This document shows, in pieces, positions 43,601-53,082 of a stretch of DNA of 64,000 nt. Every line of letters begins with the position of its first letter. Positions within the stretch are counted from its first letter, which is position 1. The translations under genes were made by a program, and so were the position numbers. The notes beneath the pieces are model-generated. The model searched no databases and was not told the origin of the DNA. It was given only the letters and a program-made list of their open reading frames with translations. The DNA is from Allolobophora icterica (Eukaryota > Annelida > Clitellata > Crassiclitellata > Lumbricidae), in NCBI GenBank assembly GCA_963556255.1, contig OY744606.1, positions 81,415,927 to 81,479,926 on the forward strand. The letters run 5' to 3'.

Positions 43601-44358
43601 TAACTAGTCAAGTCCATGTCAACAAACATGAACTTACAAAAATTAGTTATATCAATGTGCGCACAATTAATTGCCAACTGTGCTAAGCGCAATCATTTTA
43701 AACATAGAAACATTAGTATGTGTCGAGATCTTCTTTAAGATCTAGATTTACTAGTAAGAACTGTCAAAAGCAGTGATCTCATGGCTGCCATACTTAACAT
43801 CTTCAAGTTGATGTGAATTGTGGCTGAAATGAATGTGGGGCAGAATCATAATCAGAATTTTGTAAGAGAACCATGGATGTCTTTGTAAAGTATTGTAACA
43901 AAAGATTTATATAGCATCTTTGAAACACTGCCCAAAAGGTCCTAGAAAGAGATTAGGCGTCTGACTGTGGTTCAGTAGTTTTGAAATGGAGCAGTTGTGG
44001 GATTGCGATTGAGGTCATGTAAGGTCATCATGTTTTAACCCTTTAATGACGAGTGTGTACTAATATACATGGAAGACTATTCCCTCTTGTCGTTAAAGGA
44101 TTAATCCTCAATTGATTGGTTTGTTGTCTGTTAGGAAGACATGAAAGGTTAATGACAAATGAAGTTTTCTTTTGTCTCCTAGGGAATGAACTGATACAAT
44201 ACAATCCGCCCGAAGACTACAGCAGTCTGTTTGAGCAGTTTGCCACCAGCGCTTCTTCGTCATTTGGTGATCCGATGAACCTGCACGGCCAGGATGACTT
44301 GGATCAGCTCTTCGACACCAACCAACTCCTTCATAACCCTGATCTCGACCACCAGTGA
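31550..44358 (+). CDS. HSF: Heat shock transcription factor (HSF1-like), complete, 13 exons
   Basis: Exons: 31550-31660, 32852-32960, 33929-34053, 34868-35010, 35570-35645, 37097-37273, 37665-37999, 38514-38634, 39592-39639, 41397-41438, 42231-42272, 42885-42966, 44183-44358. Together they make 1587 nt (528 aa plus stop) with every junction in phase. HSF is the nuclear regulator that trimerises under stress and binds nGAAn arrays in chaperone gene promoters. Seen in the protein: winged-helix DNA-binding domain (about 13-115: [17 protein letters not shown]; recognition helix [18 protein letters not shown]), a Gly-rich linker (7 Gly), HR-A/B leucine-zipper trimerisation region (about 135-205: [18 protein letters not shown], then [11 protein letters not shown]), an acidic middle, an HR-C-like heptad segment (about 359-385), and an acidic C-terminal activation region. 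The length nearly equals human HSF1 (529 aa). The least certain points are the exon 6 donor and whether exons 9-11 are all used together. Confidence 0.95.
31830..32560. repeat. Intron 1 repeats: CCCGAA inverted repeat and 121-bp direct repeat
   Basis: GTCAGCCCGAATCCCCGAAA (about 31907) is inverted at about 32129-32159 (GGGGATTCGGGGATTCGGGC), suggesting a small DNA element. About 32220-32290 and 32341-32415 are direct repeats sharing TCGGATAGAATAGAGT-like sequence 121 bp apart. GCTAAGCGCAGGGCACCAGC (31858) belongs to a dispersed repeat also seen at 35065 and 46941. Nothing else is seen in this intron (31661-32851). Confidence 0.6.
32852..32960 (+). CDS. HSF: HSF exon 2 (recognition helix)
   Basis: 109 nt between acceptor TTTGGTAG and donor ATGT|GTTAGT. 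It encodes [20 protein letters not shown] and then [16 protein letters not shown], the most conserved part of the HSF family. It splits the Tyr codon of NMYGF with exon 3. The donor GTTAGT is non-consensus but is demanded by the protein. Confidence 0.95.
33929..34053 (+). CDS. HSF: HSF exon 3 (wing of DNA-binding domain)
   Basis: 125 nt, acceptor TGTTTGCAG, donor AAG|GTCTGA. It encodes [19 protein letters not shown] and then [20 protein letters not shown], ending the winged-helix domain. No intact coding sequence was found in intron 2 (32961-33928). Confidence 0.95.
34239..34626 (+). mobile_element. CR1/L2-type LINE 3' fragment in HSF intron 3
   Basis: Sense-strand remnants of the ORF2 C terminus ([20 protein letters not shown], then [19 protein letters not shown] and [11 protein letters not shown]), with stops. 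It ends in the hairpin-type 3' sequence TGAGAGGCGCTTTATAAATT. Same family as 19.5-21.5 kb and 36.36-36.70 kb. Confidence 0.75.
34868..35010 (+). CDS. HSF: HSF exon 4 (Gly linker and start of HR-A)
   Basis: 143 nt, acceptor TTATTAG, donor AAAAT|GTACAC. It encodes [10 protein letters not shown], a run of seven Gly from (GGT)7, [20 protein letters not shown] and [11 protein letters not shown]. It enters the first heptads of the trimerisation domain. The Gly run comes from a trinucleotide repeat and may vary between individuals. Confidence 0.93.
35570..35645 (+). CDS. HSF: HSF exon 5 (HR-A/B coiled coil)
   Basis: 76 nt, acceptor TTCTTTCAG, donor AAG|GTAATC. It encodes [20 protein letters not shown] and then QIVNK, matching HENEALWREVASLRQKH...VVNK in human HSF1. 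Confidence 0.95.
36233..36290 (-). mobile_element. SINE tail fragment in HSF intron 5
   Basis: (GTAA)n followed by TATATCCTTTAATAG. On the minus strand this is the ATTAAAGGATATA(CTTA)n tail of the SINE family at 9478-9677 and 16220. Only the 3' end is preserved. Confidence 0.45.
36356..36701 (+). mobile_element. CR1/L2-type LINE 3' end in HSF intron 5
   Basis: The ORF2 C terminus ([53 protein letters not shown]) is followed by the 3' hairpin GAGCGCCTCT...AGAGGCGCTTTATA and an (ATT)n tail at 36680-36701. Truncated at the 5' side. Confidence 0.85.
36702..36920 (-). mobile_element. Antisense LINE 3' end meeting the preceding LINE tail to tail
   Basis: Read on minus: [40 protein letters not shown], stop, then the 3' hairpin region CTCCTGAGTAGGCAATCTTG and GGGGCGCTATATAAAA. 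It shares the (ATT)n junction with the plus-strand LINE at 36356-36701. Confidence 0.78.
37097..37273 (+). CDS. HSF: HSF exon 6 (end of HR-B and basic segment)
   Basis: 177 nt, acceptor TTTCTGTAG. It encodes [40 protein letters not shown] and more, like [20 protein letters not shown] of HSF1. The donor is chosen as ATG|GTTGGT because the next exon needs phase 0. ACG|GTTGAA at about 37306 is also in phase and would add 11 residues. The stronger-looking GTAAGA at about 37316 is out of phase. Confidence 0.88.
37665..37999 (+). CDS. HSF: HSF exon 7 (acidic regulatory region)
   Basis: 335 nt, acceptor TTGGAACAG, donor ATCAG|GTACGC. It encodes [20 protein letters not shown], then an acidic stretch ([20 protein letters not shown]) and a Ser/Thr/Pro-rich part ending [10 protein letters not shown]. 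It corresponds in position to the poorly conserved regulatory domain of HSF1. Confidence 0.9.
38514..38634 (+). CDS. HSF: HSF exon 8 (HR-C-like heptads)
   Basis: 121 nt, acceptor TTACTCTTAG, donor GAG|GTGAGT. It encodes [25 protein letters not shown] and NFDANTLFE. It aligns with NELSDHLDAMDSNLDNLQTM of human HSF1, the third hydrophobic repeat that restrains trimerisation. Confidence 0.92.
39592..39639 (+). CDS. HSF: HSF exon 9, micro-exon cassette a (16 codons)
   Basis: 48 nt between acceptor TTGAACAG and donor ATG|GTAGGT, phase 0 both sides. It encodes [16 protein letters not shown]. It resembles exons 10 and 11 (pattern D..Y.S.P), so it may be an alternative cassette. The rest of introns 8 and 9 (38635-39591, 39640-41396) shows no coding sequence. 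Confidence 0.75.
41397..41438 (+). CDS. HSF: HSF exon 10, micro-exon cassette b (14 codons)
   Basis: 42 nt between acceptor TTTCTTTCAG and donor GTG|GTGAGT, phase 0. It encodes [14 protein letters not shown], matching the LFSPS motif after HR-C in human HSF1. Confidence 0.85.
42231..42272 (+). CDS. HSF: HSF exon 11, micro-exon cassette c (14 codons)
   Basis: 42 nt between acceptor TGTTGACCAG and donor CTG|GTACGT, phase 0. It encodes [14 protein letters not shown], a clear paralogue of exon 10 with the same length and phase. It could be used together with exon 10 or as a mutually exclusive alternative. Confidence 0.82.
42885..42966 (+). CDS. HSF: HSF exon 12
   Basis: 82 nt, acceptor TTGTTTCCAG, donor ATTG|GTAAGA. 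It encodes [20 protein letters not shown] and DSHGTVI, part of the acidic activation region. A second copy of the donor context (ATCGTTGGTAAGATCCTC) lies 24 bp downstream, a small local duplication of the splice site. Confidence 0.88.
43150..43310 (-). mobile_element. LINE/SINE-like 3' tail in HSF intron 12
   Basis: On minus: GGATCAATAAAGTTGAATTG followed by AATTGAATG repeats, a common non-LTR retrotransposon tail. The body upstream on minus is not recognisable. The rest of the intron (42967-44182) holds nothing else clear. Confidence 0.5.
44183..44358 (+). CDS. HSF: HSF exon 13 (C-terminal activation region and stop)
   Basis: 176 nt, acceptor GTCTCCTAG, ending in TGA at 44356-44358. It encodes [20 protein letters not shown] and [20 protein letters not shown]. 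The first part matches KQLVHYTAQPLF of HSF1; the acidic-hydrophobic remainder fits an activation domain. Confidence 0.93.
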
Positions 44359-45825
44359 GGTCGGGATTCTCCTCGATGTCTTCGTTGACTCTTTGCGCTG
44401 ATGACATGAACTCAGTTGACTTCAGTTCTGACAGTTTTAGTGGATGATTTCGCGTACAACCACTTTCCGAGGTCACTTTTTTCGTCACAGTGCACTGGCT
44501 AGAATCGTTTGGAATCGGATTCATTGTAGCAGCTCAGTGTTAGTCCCGTTTGCTGGTTTTAGTTGATGCACTGTTTGTGGCATTCGACACATATTAAGTG
44601 CAGCAGAATTGCTTTGCTGTAGCAGTTTGGTGAATTTCATTTGCATGCGACTGGAATAATGGGCAAATAGGAATAGAGTTGTTAGGCAGAGAGAACTCTT
44701 GAAACTTTAGAACCAGTTGACGAGTCTTCTGTTCTGTAGAGTGTCAAGGCAATTCTTTCTTGGCATGAGTTCTCATAGCTTGGCTGTAATATTCCGTTGA
44801 TCTTATTCGACGAAGAGACTTGCTTCAGGTGTTGAAATTGGTCGGAATTATGACGGCTGGTGGCCGCTGAATTAAGCTTAATTGAAGAACGTGTGAAGAA
44901 ACTGCTGAGCAGTTGCTTTTGTACCACTTGACATTGGAGGTAAAATGTCGGATGCCTGTGGACAGGTTTATCAGGTGGATTTTCATATTTTGGTTTGAGA
45001 ATTAGTGGACAAACGTTAAAATTATCTTCTCAGTCAAACGATGTTGAACAAAGAGATGAAAATCTCAATGCAATGATTATCTGGTTTTAGCGTCGGCCAT
45101 TATTTGCATCAACGACTCGAGAACAATGATTATTCTAGTTGTAATCTTAATGAAATGTAATTAATTATATAATTAGTTACATGTTTCAGCTTGTATAATC
45201 TGGAGAGTAACACTAAGGTTGGCTCATTGGTTTATTATGTATAGATGGTTAATGATTTTTGTTTTGTATTGTGGTATAAGACTTCGATATTCAGCAGTTG
45301 TTGGTTTGGCAGACCATTTTATACGATAGATTTGGCTGTGACGAAAGTCAGTAATCTGCGGTGTGTAAAGCAATTTTGATATTTTGGTGGTTGTGGAGTG
45401 TGTCGCAGTTCCTGGTTCGAGTCCTGGCTTCATTGAAATTGCAGATTAATCACCGACCAATCAGACTTTGACCGATGGTGTATGTGTGATCGGCTACTGT
45501 CCATTTGTAATGGGGTCTGTTGGTCAGCTTATCACCAGGAAATGCCATGTTGCAAAGCCCTGTTCAAAAACCCAGCAGAATTTTATGGCCTTGTTAAATG
45601 TTCTTTTGAAACTTGAACATTACTTGAAACTGGATTCTGATGGGTTTAATGGGAAGATGTTTCTAGACCAAAGTCTGATTTCTGTAGTTGTCGCTTGTTT
45701 TGGCATTCTGAAGTCATTGCATTATGCAGCCATTAAGCAGAGTTTAGGCCAGAACAGGTTATGAATTGTATACACTGCCGATGACAGTTTGGAGTTAAAT
45801 AAATGGATTTAAAACCAAAGCGTTT
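44359..45825 (+). other. HSF: HSF 3' untranslated region with poly(A) signal
   Basis: About 1.45 kb without coding potential leads to AATAAA at 45798-45803, the first such hexamer found after the stop. Cleavage is expected 10-30 bases later. The satellite array begins only about 190 bp beyond. Confidence 0.6.
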
Positions 45826-46013
45826 TAAAGTTGAAATGTCGTTTGTACAATCGATTGCTTGGCATATGGCATCCACATCTAATAGATGTAATACTTTTCC
45901 AAGGGAGTCAGATGCTTTGAATTTACCTGTGATGCAGGTGATACAGCATCACATCTTCTGTCAAGATGTTTGAAACCTACAATGGAGTTAAAGAGAGGAA
46001 AGCACATAATATG

Positions 46014-46834
46014 CAGTCTTGTTGTCCTCGAGACCAAGGTCTTGGTCTCGAGTGCACTCGAGTTCGTATTTAAAAGTCTTGGTCTTGAGGTTCAAGGTCT
46101 TGGTCTTGGTCTTGAGGTTCAAAGTCTTGGTCTCGCAAGACCAAGACCGGCTGTTAATATGAACAGTCATTTAACAGAACTGAAGAATTCTGTATCAAGC
46201 CTGCTTGCATCATACGACCAATATCTATGGATGGATACAAGTCATGTTGGTCAGGAAAACCCATTGGCAGCAGCAACAGTTATTCTGTATCAGATAAACC
46301 ACAGATAAACCACGGGAAGCTTTCAAAAGGACTCACTATCTGTACATTTACATCCAGTGCTTGAAAAGCTACTCTATGTGTGTCAGCGACTTCAGCACCT
46401 GTAGAACGTATTTTTTCACATGGCGGAATTTTTATGAGGCCCACCAGGCACGTCTTGGTCAGAAAATTCTGAACGAATTGGTTTTTATAAAATACAAAAG
46501 GCATTTGGTATAAGAGTTTGCATGAAGGACTTTTGAATACAAATTCGGATTTCTCTACAGTTTGCATTTAAAGTTAATTTGCTTGAATAAAATAAAAGAC
46601 TCGTGTTTTCATTAAAATAGCGAATATTCCGACTTGACAATTTTTAGAAGTCTTGACCTGATTTCGATTTTTTGGGTCTTGGTCTTGGTCTTGAGGTTCA
46701 AGGTCTTGGTCTTGGTCTCGAGGTTCAAAGTCTTGGTCTTGGTCTTGGTCTCGAGGTTCAAGGTCTTGGTCTTGGTCTTGAGGTTCAAGGTCTTGGTCTT
46801 GGTCTTGAGGTTTAAGGTCTTGACAACAAGACTG
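46014..46834 (+). mobile_element. hAT element, satellite copy 1 (edge copy)
   Basis: Ends CAGTCTTGTTGTC and GACAACAAGACTG. The right flank is CACTTATA as in all copies, but the left flank is ATAATATG, so no target duplication is seen here. It differs from the other copies at many positions (for example a duplicated GATAAACCACA instead of ACGGTATGATAAACCAC). It marks the left boundary of the array. Confidence 0.88.
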
Positions 46835-47869
46835 CACTTATATAAGGAACTCTCTACCATGGATGTTCGCAACTCTCCCACCGAGAGATCGTAATAGTAA
46901 TCGTAATCTCCAAACTTCTAAAGCGCGATTCGAAGGCCAAGCGCAGGGCACTAGCCTAATCAATTTGAAGGATTATTATTAAAATTATGTAGAAGAAAGT
47001 AGCCTATGGTATCTGAAATAGCGTTATGAACAGTGGATCTAATCTAATTATTTCTCTAGCGCCGTCATTTAATCGATGGTCGTTGGAGAAGCCCGATCGA
47101 AATCCTTCGGTAGCCTAACTTAAACTATAACACGATTTTAGGCAGTGCCGGATTTAGACTTGGTGAGGATCGCCCTAAGCCAGTGGTTTTCAACCTTTTC
47201 GTAGTGACGGAACCTTTCAGAAACTACTCGTTTGCTCACGCCTCACGGAACCCAGCGCGTTTCACCATCCAATAATGTAGGTTGTAATGTTAACTTGTAA
47301 AATTTGCAAATCGCTCTGTAGCTAGGCTATAGCTATTCCGCCTCTCTGGAATAAACTCCAGCCAGAATAACGACAATTAGGTCTATGTGAACCACCCTAC
47401 GAGTACGAGATCACCAAAACCTCACTTCTTCCATCTCTCCACAGCTCTTTAACTGAAAACTAAAATGCCGCTCTTTCAGAAATCGTATCCCGATTCCTCT
47501 TCCCCGTACCTTCCTCGTCGCTCCAAATCTAAGCACCATCCACCTTTGCCGTCTACCTGCCTGACCCCTCTGGATCTTGACCTGGAACCGATTGTCATCC
47601 TGCCTGCCTATCGATTTTTTGACTGAGCGTAGGGCCTATGTGAATAAGCTGCTTCTCGCGACTCACCCTTTGTTTGGACGCTGATCAATAGGGTAGTCTA
47701 ATTGTCTGGGCCTTAGTAGGCTACTTCACTGGAGTGCGGGACGTCCGTAGCCTACAATACAACTGTATCTGATAAAATACGACTGTATTTGATACAATAC
47801 AATTGAATGGATAGGCTATAATACAACTGTATTTGATACTGCCCTCATTCTGAAACGTCCTTCCAGCTG

Positions 47870-47942
47870 AGCAGAGGCTCAAACCCGTCCTGCCTGCCTT
47901 AGGCCTACAGGCTAAGCGTTCCATCCATTCGGCTACCACGTT
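47870..47942 (-). other. tRNA-like sequence a in the satellite spacer
   Basis: On minus, TAGCCGAATGGATGGAACG matches box A and GGTTTGAGCC matches box B, with spacing that allows a long variable arm (Ser/Leu type). Stems are imperfect; likely a SINE head. It recurs in each complete spacer. Confidence 0.5.
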
Positions 47943-48139
47943 CATAAAGAAGCTAAATGCCAAATGCGGACAAGAGGAGTTTCTCCAAAGTAGGGGTTAT
48001 TTTGCAGACATCCTGCAAGGACGACACCTCAGTTGTCTGCAAGTCAGCAATGGTCAACAAAAGGCTCGACTGTCTTCACCTTGCTACCTGTTTCTACCCA
48101 CCTGTCTAACGGTAGGTAGCAACAAAGGTTAGGCTTCTT

Positions 48140-48262
48140 GAGTTTCAAAGTCTTGGTCTTGGTCTTCGTCTTGAGGTTCAAGGTCTTGGTCTTGGTCTTG
48201 AGGTTCAAGGTCTTGGTCTTGGTCTTGAGGTTCAAAGTCGATCTTGGTCTTGGTCTTGAGGT
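48140..48262 (+). repeat. Spacer minisatellite (GGTCTT/GAGGTTCAA type)
   Basis: Three to four units of GTCTTGGTCTTGAGGTTCAA-type sequence, the same unit as inside the hAT element. It may be a relic of a second hAT copy of the same family, though no TIR is visible next to it. It recurs in every spacer. Confidence 0.85.
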
Positions 48263-48449
48263 TTTTTCAATTGATTTTTTTACTGAGCGTATGTGAATAT
48301 GCTGCTTCTCGCGGCTCACCCTTTGTTTGGACGCTGATCAGTACAAATAAAATTTTAAAAAGCCCCCAAGAAATTCAGAATCTGTAGGCCCCCATGCAGC
48401 GGATTGTGAGGTTAGAAACGAAAAAAAGTTGAAACAAAAATCATGTCAC

Positions 48450-48525
48450 TGCGCAGGCGGGTATCGAACCCGGTCCGTACACATCTGGTGAGTGACACGG
48501 TGGCAACCAGCCACGCGGCTCATCG
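48450..48525 (-). other. tRNA-like sequence b in the satellite spacer
   Basis: On minus, GCCGCGTGGCTGGTTGCCAC resembles a D-arm/box A and CCGGGTTCGATACCCG is a strong T-arm/box B. Equivalent copies start near 51579, 54695, 57817 and 60945. The acceptor stem is not convincing, so it is probably a tRNA-derived SINE head rather than a working tRNA gene. Confidence 0.55.
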
Positions 48526-49096
48526 CCAATAGGTATGGTTTTCAGAGGTATTTATGCAAGAGAAGTTGATAACGTCTTTGTGACGTTATAATGCTGTCGA
48601 GCTGGAGGATTCGGTAGGCGGGACTGGATAGTTTGAAAGATTTCAAAGAAGAAATTTCATCGTCTGCATTTTATAACTATTTAATTGCTTCTTAAATTTT
48701 GATTTTGAAGAACGTATCGAGCTATATTGCGCTCTGTGCCAAGCGTGAAAAAATCAACCCCCCAAAAGTCCTAAATATGGCGCCCCTAAAAATCAACGTA
48801 ATCAATATATCAACCAAATTTGTGGTCTCGAATATAATATTTTTTACAAATATGTTCAAATGACAATTTCACAAAAGCCTCCAAACCCCCCTATCTATTA
48901 ATATTATATATACACACTTATTAAAACTTTCGATAAAACTTTCATGTACACCAAAGTACGGTTAGCAGCAACGACCTCTTATAAATATATAACGGTTAGC
49001 AGTTGGTTTGCTTACTTACTTCATTATATACTAATCTAATGACTTCTATAGCGCCCGTTCTCATTACGCAAAAACACCAATCGATGGTCACTTATA

Positions 49097-49959
49097 CAGT
49101 CTTGTTGTCCTCGAGACCAAGGTCTTGGTCTCGAGTGCACTCGAGTTCGTTTTTAAAAGTCTTGGTCTTGGTCTTGGTCTTGAGGTTCAAGGTCTTGGTC
49201 TTGGTCTTGAGGTTCAAGGTCTTGGTCTTGGTCTTGAGGTTCAAAGTCTTGGTCTTGGTCTCGCAAGACCAAGACCAAGACCGGCTGTTAATATGAACAG
49301 TCATTTAACAGAACTGAAGAATTCTGTATCAAGCCTGCTTGCATCATACGACCAATATCTATGGATGGATACAAGCCATGTTGGTCAGGAAAACCCATTG
49401 GCAGCAGCAACAGTTATTCTGTATCAGACGGTATGATAAACCACGGGAAGATTTCAAAAGGACTCACTATCTGTACATTTACATCCAGTGCTTGAAAAGC
49501 TACTCTATGTGTGTCAGCGACTTCAGCACCTGTAGAACGTATTTTTTCACATGGCGGAATTTTTATGAGGCCCACCAGGCACGTCTTGGTCAGAAAATTC
49601 TGAACGAATTGGTTTTTATAAAATACAAAAGGCATTTGGTATAAGAGTTTGCATGAAGGACTTTTGAATACAAATTCGGATTTCTCTGCAGTTTGCATTT
49701 AAAGTTAATTTGCTTGAATAAAATAAAAGACTCATGTTTTCATTAAAATAGCGAATATTCCGACTTGACAATTTTTAGAAGTCTTGACCTGATTTCGATT
49801 TTTTGGGTCTTGGTCTTGGTCTTGAGGTTCAAGGTCTTGGTCTTGGTCTCGAGGTTCAAAGTCTTGGTCTTGGTCTCGAGGTTCAAGGTCTTGGTCTTGG
49901 TCTTGAGGTTCAAGGTCTTGGTCTTGGTCTTGAGGTTTAAGGTCTTGACAACAAGACTG
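49097..49959 (+). mobile_element. hAT element, satellite copy 2 (reference copy)
   Basis: 863 bp, flanked by CACTTATA at 49089-49096 and 49960-49967. TIR CAGTCTTGTTGTC. After the TIR comes a palindrome (CTCGAGACCAAG, GT, inverse), then CTCGAGTGCACTCGAG, then minisatellite A. Minisatellite A is closed by a 16-bp-stem hairpin (GTCTTGGTCTTGGTCT, CGCA loop, inverse). The central region reads SATSAPVERIFSHGG near 49515-49560, the hAT dimerisation-domain motif, then shifts frame to QARLGQKILNELVFIKYK. Minisatellite B precedes the right TIR. Non-autonomous: only the transposase C terminus remains, with a frameshift. Confidence 0.92.
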
Positions 49960-52225
49960 CACTTATATAAGGAACTCTCTACCATGGATGTTCGCAACTC
50001 TCCCACCGAGAGATCGTAATAGTAATCGTAATCTCCAAACTTCTAAAGCGCGATTCGAAGGCCAAGCGCAGGGCACTAGCCTAATCAATTTGAAGGATTA
50101 TTATTAAAATTATGTAGAAGAAAGTAGCCTATGGTATCTGAAATAGCGTTATGAACAGTGGATCTAATCTAATTATTTCTCTAGCGCCGTCATTTAATCG
50201 ATGGTCGTTGGAGAAGCCCGATCGAAATCCTTCGGTAGCTTATAACTTAAACTATAACACGATTTTAGGCAGTGCCGGATTTAGACTTGGGGAGGATCGC
50301 CCTAAGCCAGTGGTTTTCAACCTTTTCGTAGTGACGGAACCTTTCAGAAACTACTCGTTTGCTCACGCCTCACGGAACCCAGCGCGTTTCACCATCCAAT
50401 AATGTAGGTTGTAATGTTAACTTGTAAAATTTGCAAATCGCTCTGTAGCTATAGGCTATAGCTATTCCGCCTCTCTGGAATAAACTCCAGCCAGAATAAC
50501 GACAATTAGGTCTATGTGAACCACCCTACGAGTACGAGATCACCAAAACCTCACTTCTTCCATCTCTCCACAGCTCTTTAACTGAAAACTAAAATGCCGC
50601 TCTTTCAGAAATCGTATCCCGATTCCTCTTCCCCGTACCTTCCTCGTCGCTCCAAATCTAAGCACCATCCACCTTTGCCGTCTACCTGCCTGACCCCTCT
50701 GGATCTTGACCTGGAACCGATTGTCATCCTGCCTGCCTATCGATTTTTTGACTGAGCGTAGGGCCTATGTGAATAAGCTGCTTCTCGCGACTCACCCTTT
50801 GTTTGGACGCTGATCAATAGGGTAGTCTAATTGTCTGGGCCTTAGTAGGCTACTTCACTGGAGTGCGGGACGTCCGTAGCCTACAATACAACTGTATCTG
50901 ATAAAATACGACTGTATTTGATACAATACAATTGAATGGATAGGCTATAATACAACTGTATTTGATACTGCCCTCATTCTGAAACGTCCTTCCAGCTGAG
51001 CAGAGGCTCAAACCCGTCCTGCCTGCCTTAGGCCTACAGGCTAAGCGTTCCATCCATTCGGCTACCACGTTCATAAAGAAGCTAAATGCCAAATGCGGAC
51101 AAGAGGAGTTTCTCCAAAGTAGGGGTTATTTTGCAGACATCCTGCAAGGACGACACCTCAGTTGTCTGCAAGTCAGCAATGGTCAACAAAAGGCTCGACT
51201 GTCTTCACCTTGCTACCTGTTTCTACCCACCTGTCTAACGGTAGGTAGCAACAAAGGTTAGGCTTCTTGAGTTTCAAAGTCTTGGTCTTGGTCTTCGTCT
51301 TGAGGTTCAAGGTCTTGGTCTTGGTCTTGAGGTTCAAGGTCTTGGTCTTGGTCTTGAGGTTCAAAGTCGATCTTGGTCTTGGTCTTGAGGTTTTTTCAAT
51401 TGATTTTTTTACTGAGCGTATGTGAATATGCTGCTTCTCGCGGCTCACCCTTTGTTTGGACGCTGATCAGTACAAATAAAATTTTAAAAAGCCCCCAAGA
51501 AATTCAGAATCTGTAGGCCCCCATGCAGCGGATTGTGAGGTTAGAAACGAAAAAAAGTTGAAACAAAAATCATGTCACTGCGCAGGCGGGTATCGAACCC
51601 GGTCCGTACACATCTGGTGAGTGACACGGTGGCAACCAGCCACGCGGCTCATCGCCAATAGGTATGGTTTTCAGAGGTATTTATGCAAGAGAAGTTGATA
51701 ACGTCTTTGTGACGTTATAATGCTGTCGAGCTGGAGGATTCGGTAGGCGGGACTGGATAGTTTGAAAGATTTCAAAGAAGAAATTTCATCGTCTGCATTT
51801 TATAACTATTTAATTGCTTCTTAAATTTTGATTTTGAAGAACGTATCGAGCTATATTGCGCTCTGTGCCAAGCGTGAAAAAATCAACCCCCCAAAAGTCC
51901 TAAATATGGCGCCCCTAAAAATCAACGTAATCAATATATCAACCAAATTTGTGGTCTCGAATATAATATTTTTTACAAATATGTTCAAATGACAATTTCA
52001 CAAAAGCCTCCAAACCCCCCTATCTATTAATATTATATATACACACTTATTAAAACTTTCGATAAAACTTTCATGTACACCAAAGTACGGTTAGCAGCAA
52101 CGACCTCTTATAAATATATAACGGTTAGCAGTTGGTTTGCTTACTTACTTCATTATATACTAATCTAATGACTTCTATAGCGCCCGTTCTCATTACGCAA
52201 AAACACCAATCGATGGTCACTTATA

Positions 52226-53082
52226 CAGTCTTGTTGTCCTCGAGACCAAGGTCTTGGTCTCGAGTGCACTCGAGTTCGTTTTTAAAAGTCTTGGTCTTGG
52301 TCTTGAGGTTCAAGGTCTTGGTCTTGGTCTTGAGGTTCAAGGTCTTGGTCTTGGTCTTGAGGTTCAAAGTCTTGGTCTTGGTCTCGCAAGACCAAGACCA
52401 AGACCGGCTGTTAATATGAACAGTCATTTAACAGAACTGAAGAATTCTGTATCAAGCCTGCTTGCATCATACGACCAATATCTATGGATGGATACAAGTC
52501 ATGTTGGTCAGGAAAACCCATTGGCAGCAGCAACAGTTATTCTGTATCAGACGGTATGATAAACCACGGGAAGATTTCAAAAGGACTCACTATCTGTACA
52601 TTTACATCCAGTGCTTGAAAAGCTACTCTATGTGTGTCAGCGACTTCAGCACCTGTAGAACGTATTTTTTCACATGGCGGAATTTTTATGAGGCCCACCA
52701 GGCACGTCTTGGTCAGAAAATTCTGAACGAATTGGTTTTTATAAAATACAAAAGGCATTTGGTATAAGAGTTTGCATGAAGGACTTTTGAATACAAATTC
52801 GGATTTCTCTGCAGTTTGCATTTAAAGTTAATTTGCTTGAATAAAATAAAAGACTCATGTTTTCATTAAAATAGCGAATATTCCGACTTGACAATTTTTA
52901 GAAGTCTTGACCTGATTTCGATTTTTTGGGTCTTGGTCTTGGTCTTGAGGTTCAAGGTCTTGGTCTTGGTCTCGAGGTTCAAAGTCTTTGTCTTGGTCTC
53001 GAGGTTCAAGGTCTTGGTCTTGGTCTTGAGGTTCAAGGTCTTGGTCTTGGTCTTGAGGTTTAAGGTCTTGACAACAAGACTG
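52226..53082 (+). mobile_element. hAT element, satellite copy 3
   Basis: 857 bp, one 6-bp unit shorter than copy 2 in minisatellite A. Flanked by CACTTATA (52218-52225; 53083-53090). It carries the same transposase frameshift and one private change in minisatellite B (GTCTTTGTCTTGG near 52985). Confidence 0.92.

Larger units (their letters stand above)
46835..49096 (+). repeat. Satellite spacer 1 (representative of all spacers)
   Basis: A 2262-bp spacer. In order: a dispersed-repeat fragment (CTAAAGCGCGATTCGAAGGC, 46918); a hAT-like terminus CAGTGGTTTTCAACC (47181); a tRNA-like sequence on minus (47942-47870); a minisatellite (48140-48262); a second tRNA-like sequence on minus (48525-48450). 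An approximately 80-bp sequence occurs twice (47612-47690 and 48268-48345: GACTGAGCGTAGGGCCTATG / TACTGAGCGTATGTGAATAT). A LINE-tail-like TTCTATAGCGCCCGTTCTC lies near 49046. Other spacers: 49960-52225, 53083-55341, 56205-58463, 59333-61591, and 62455 to the end. Confidence 0.85.
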
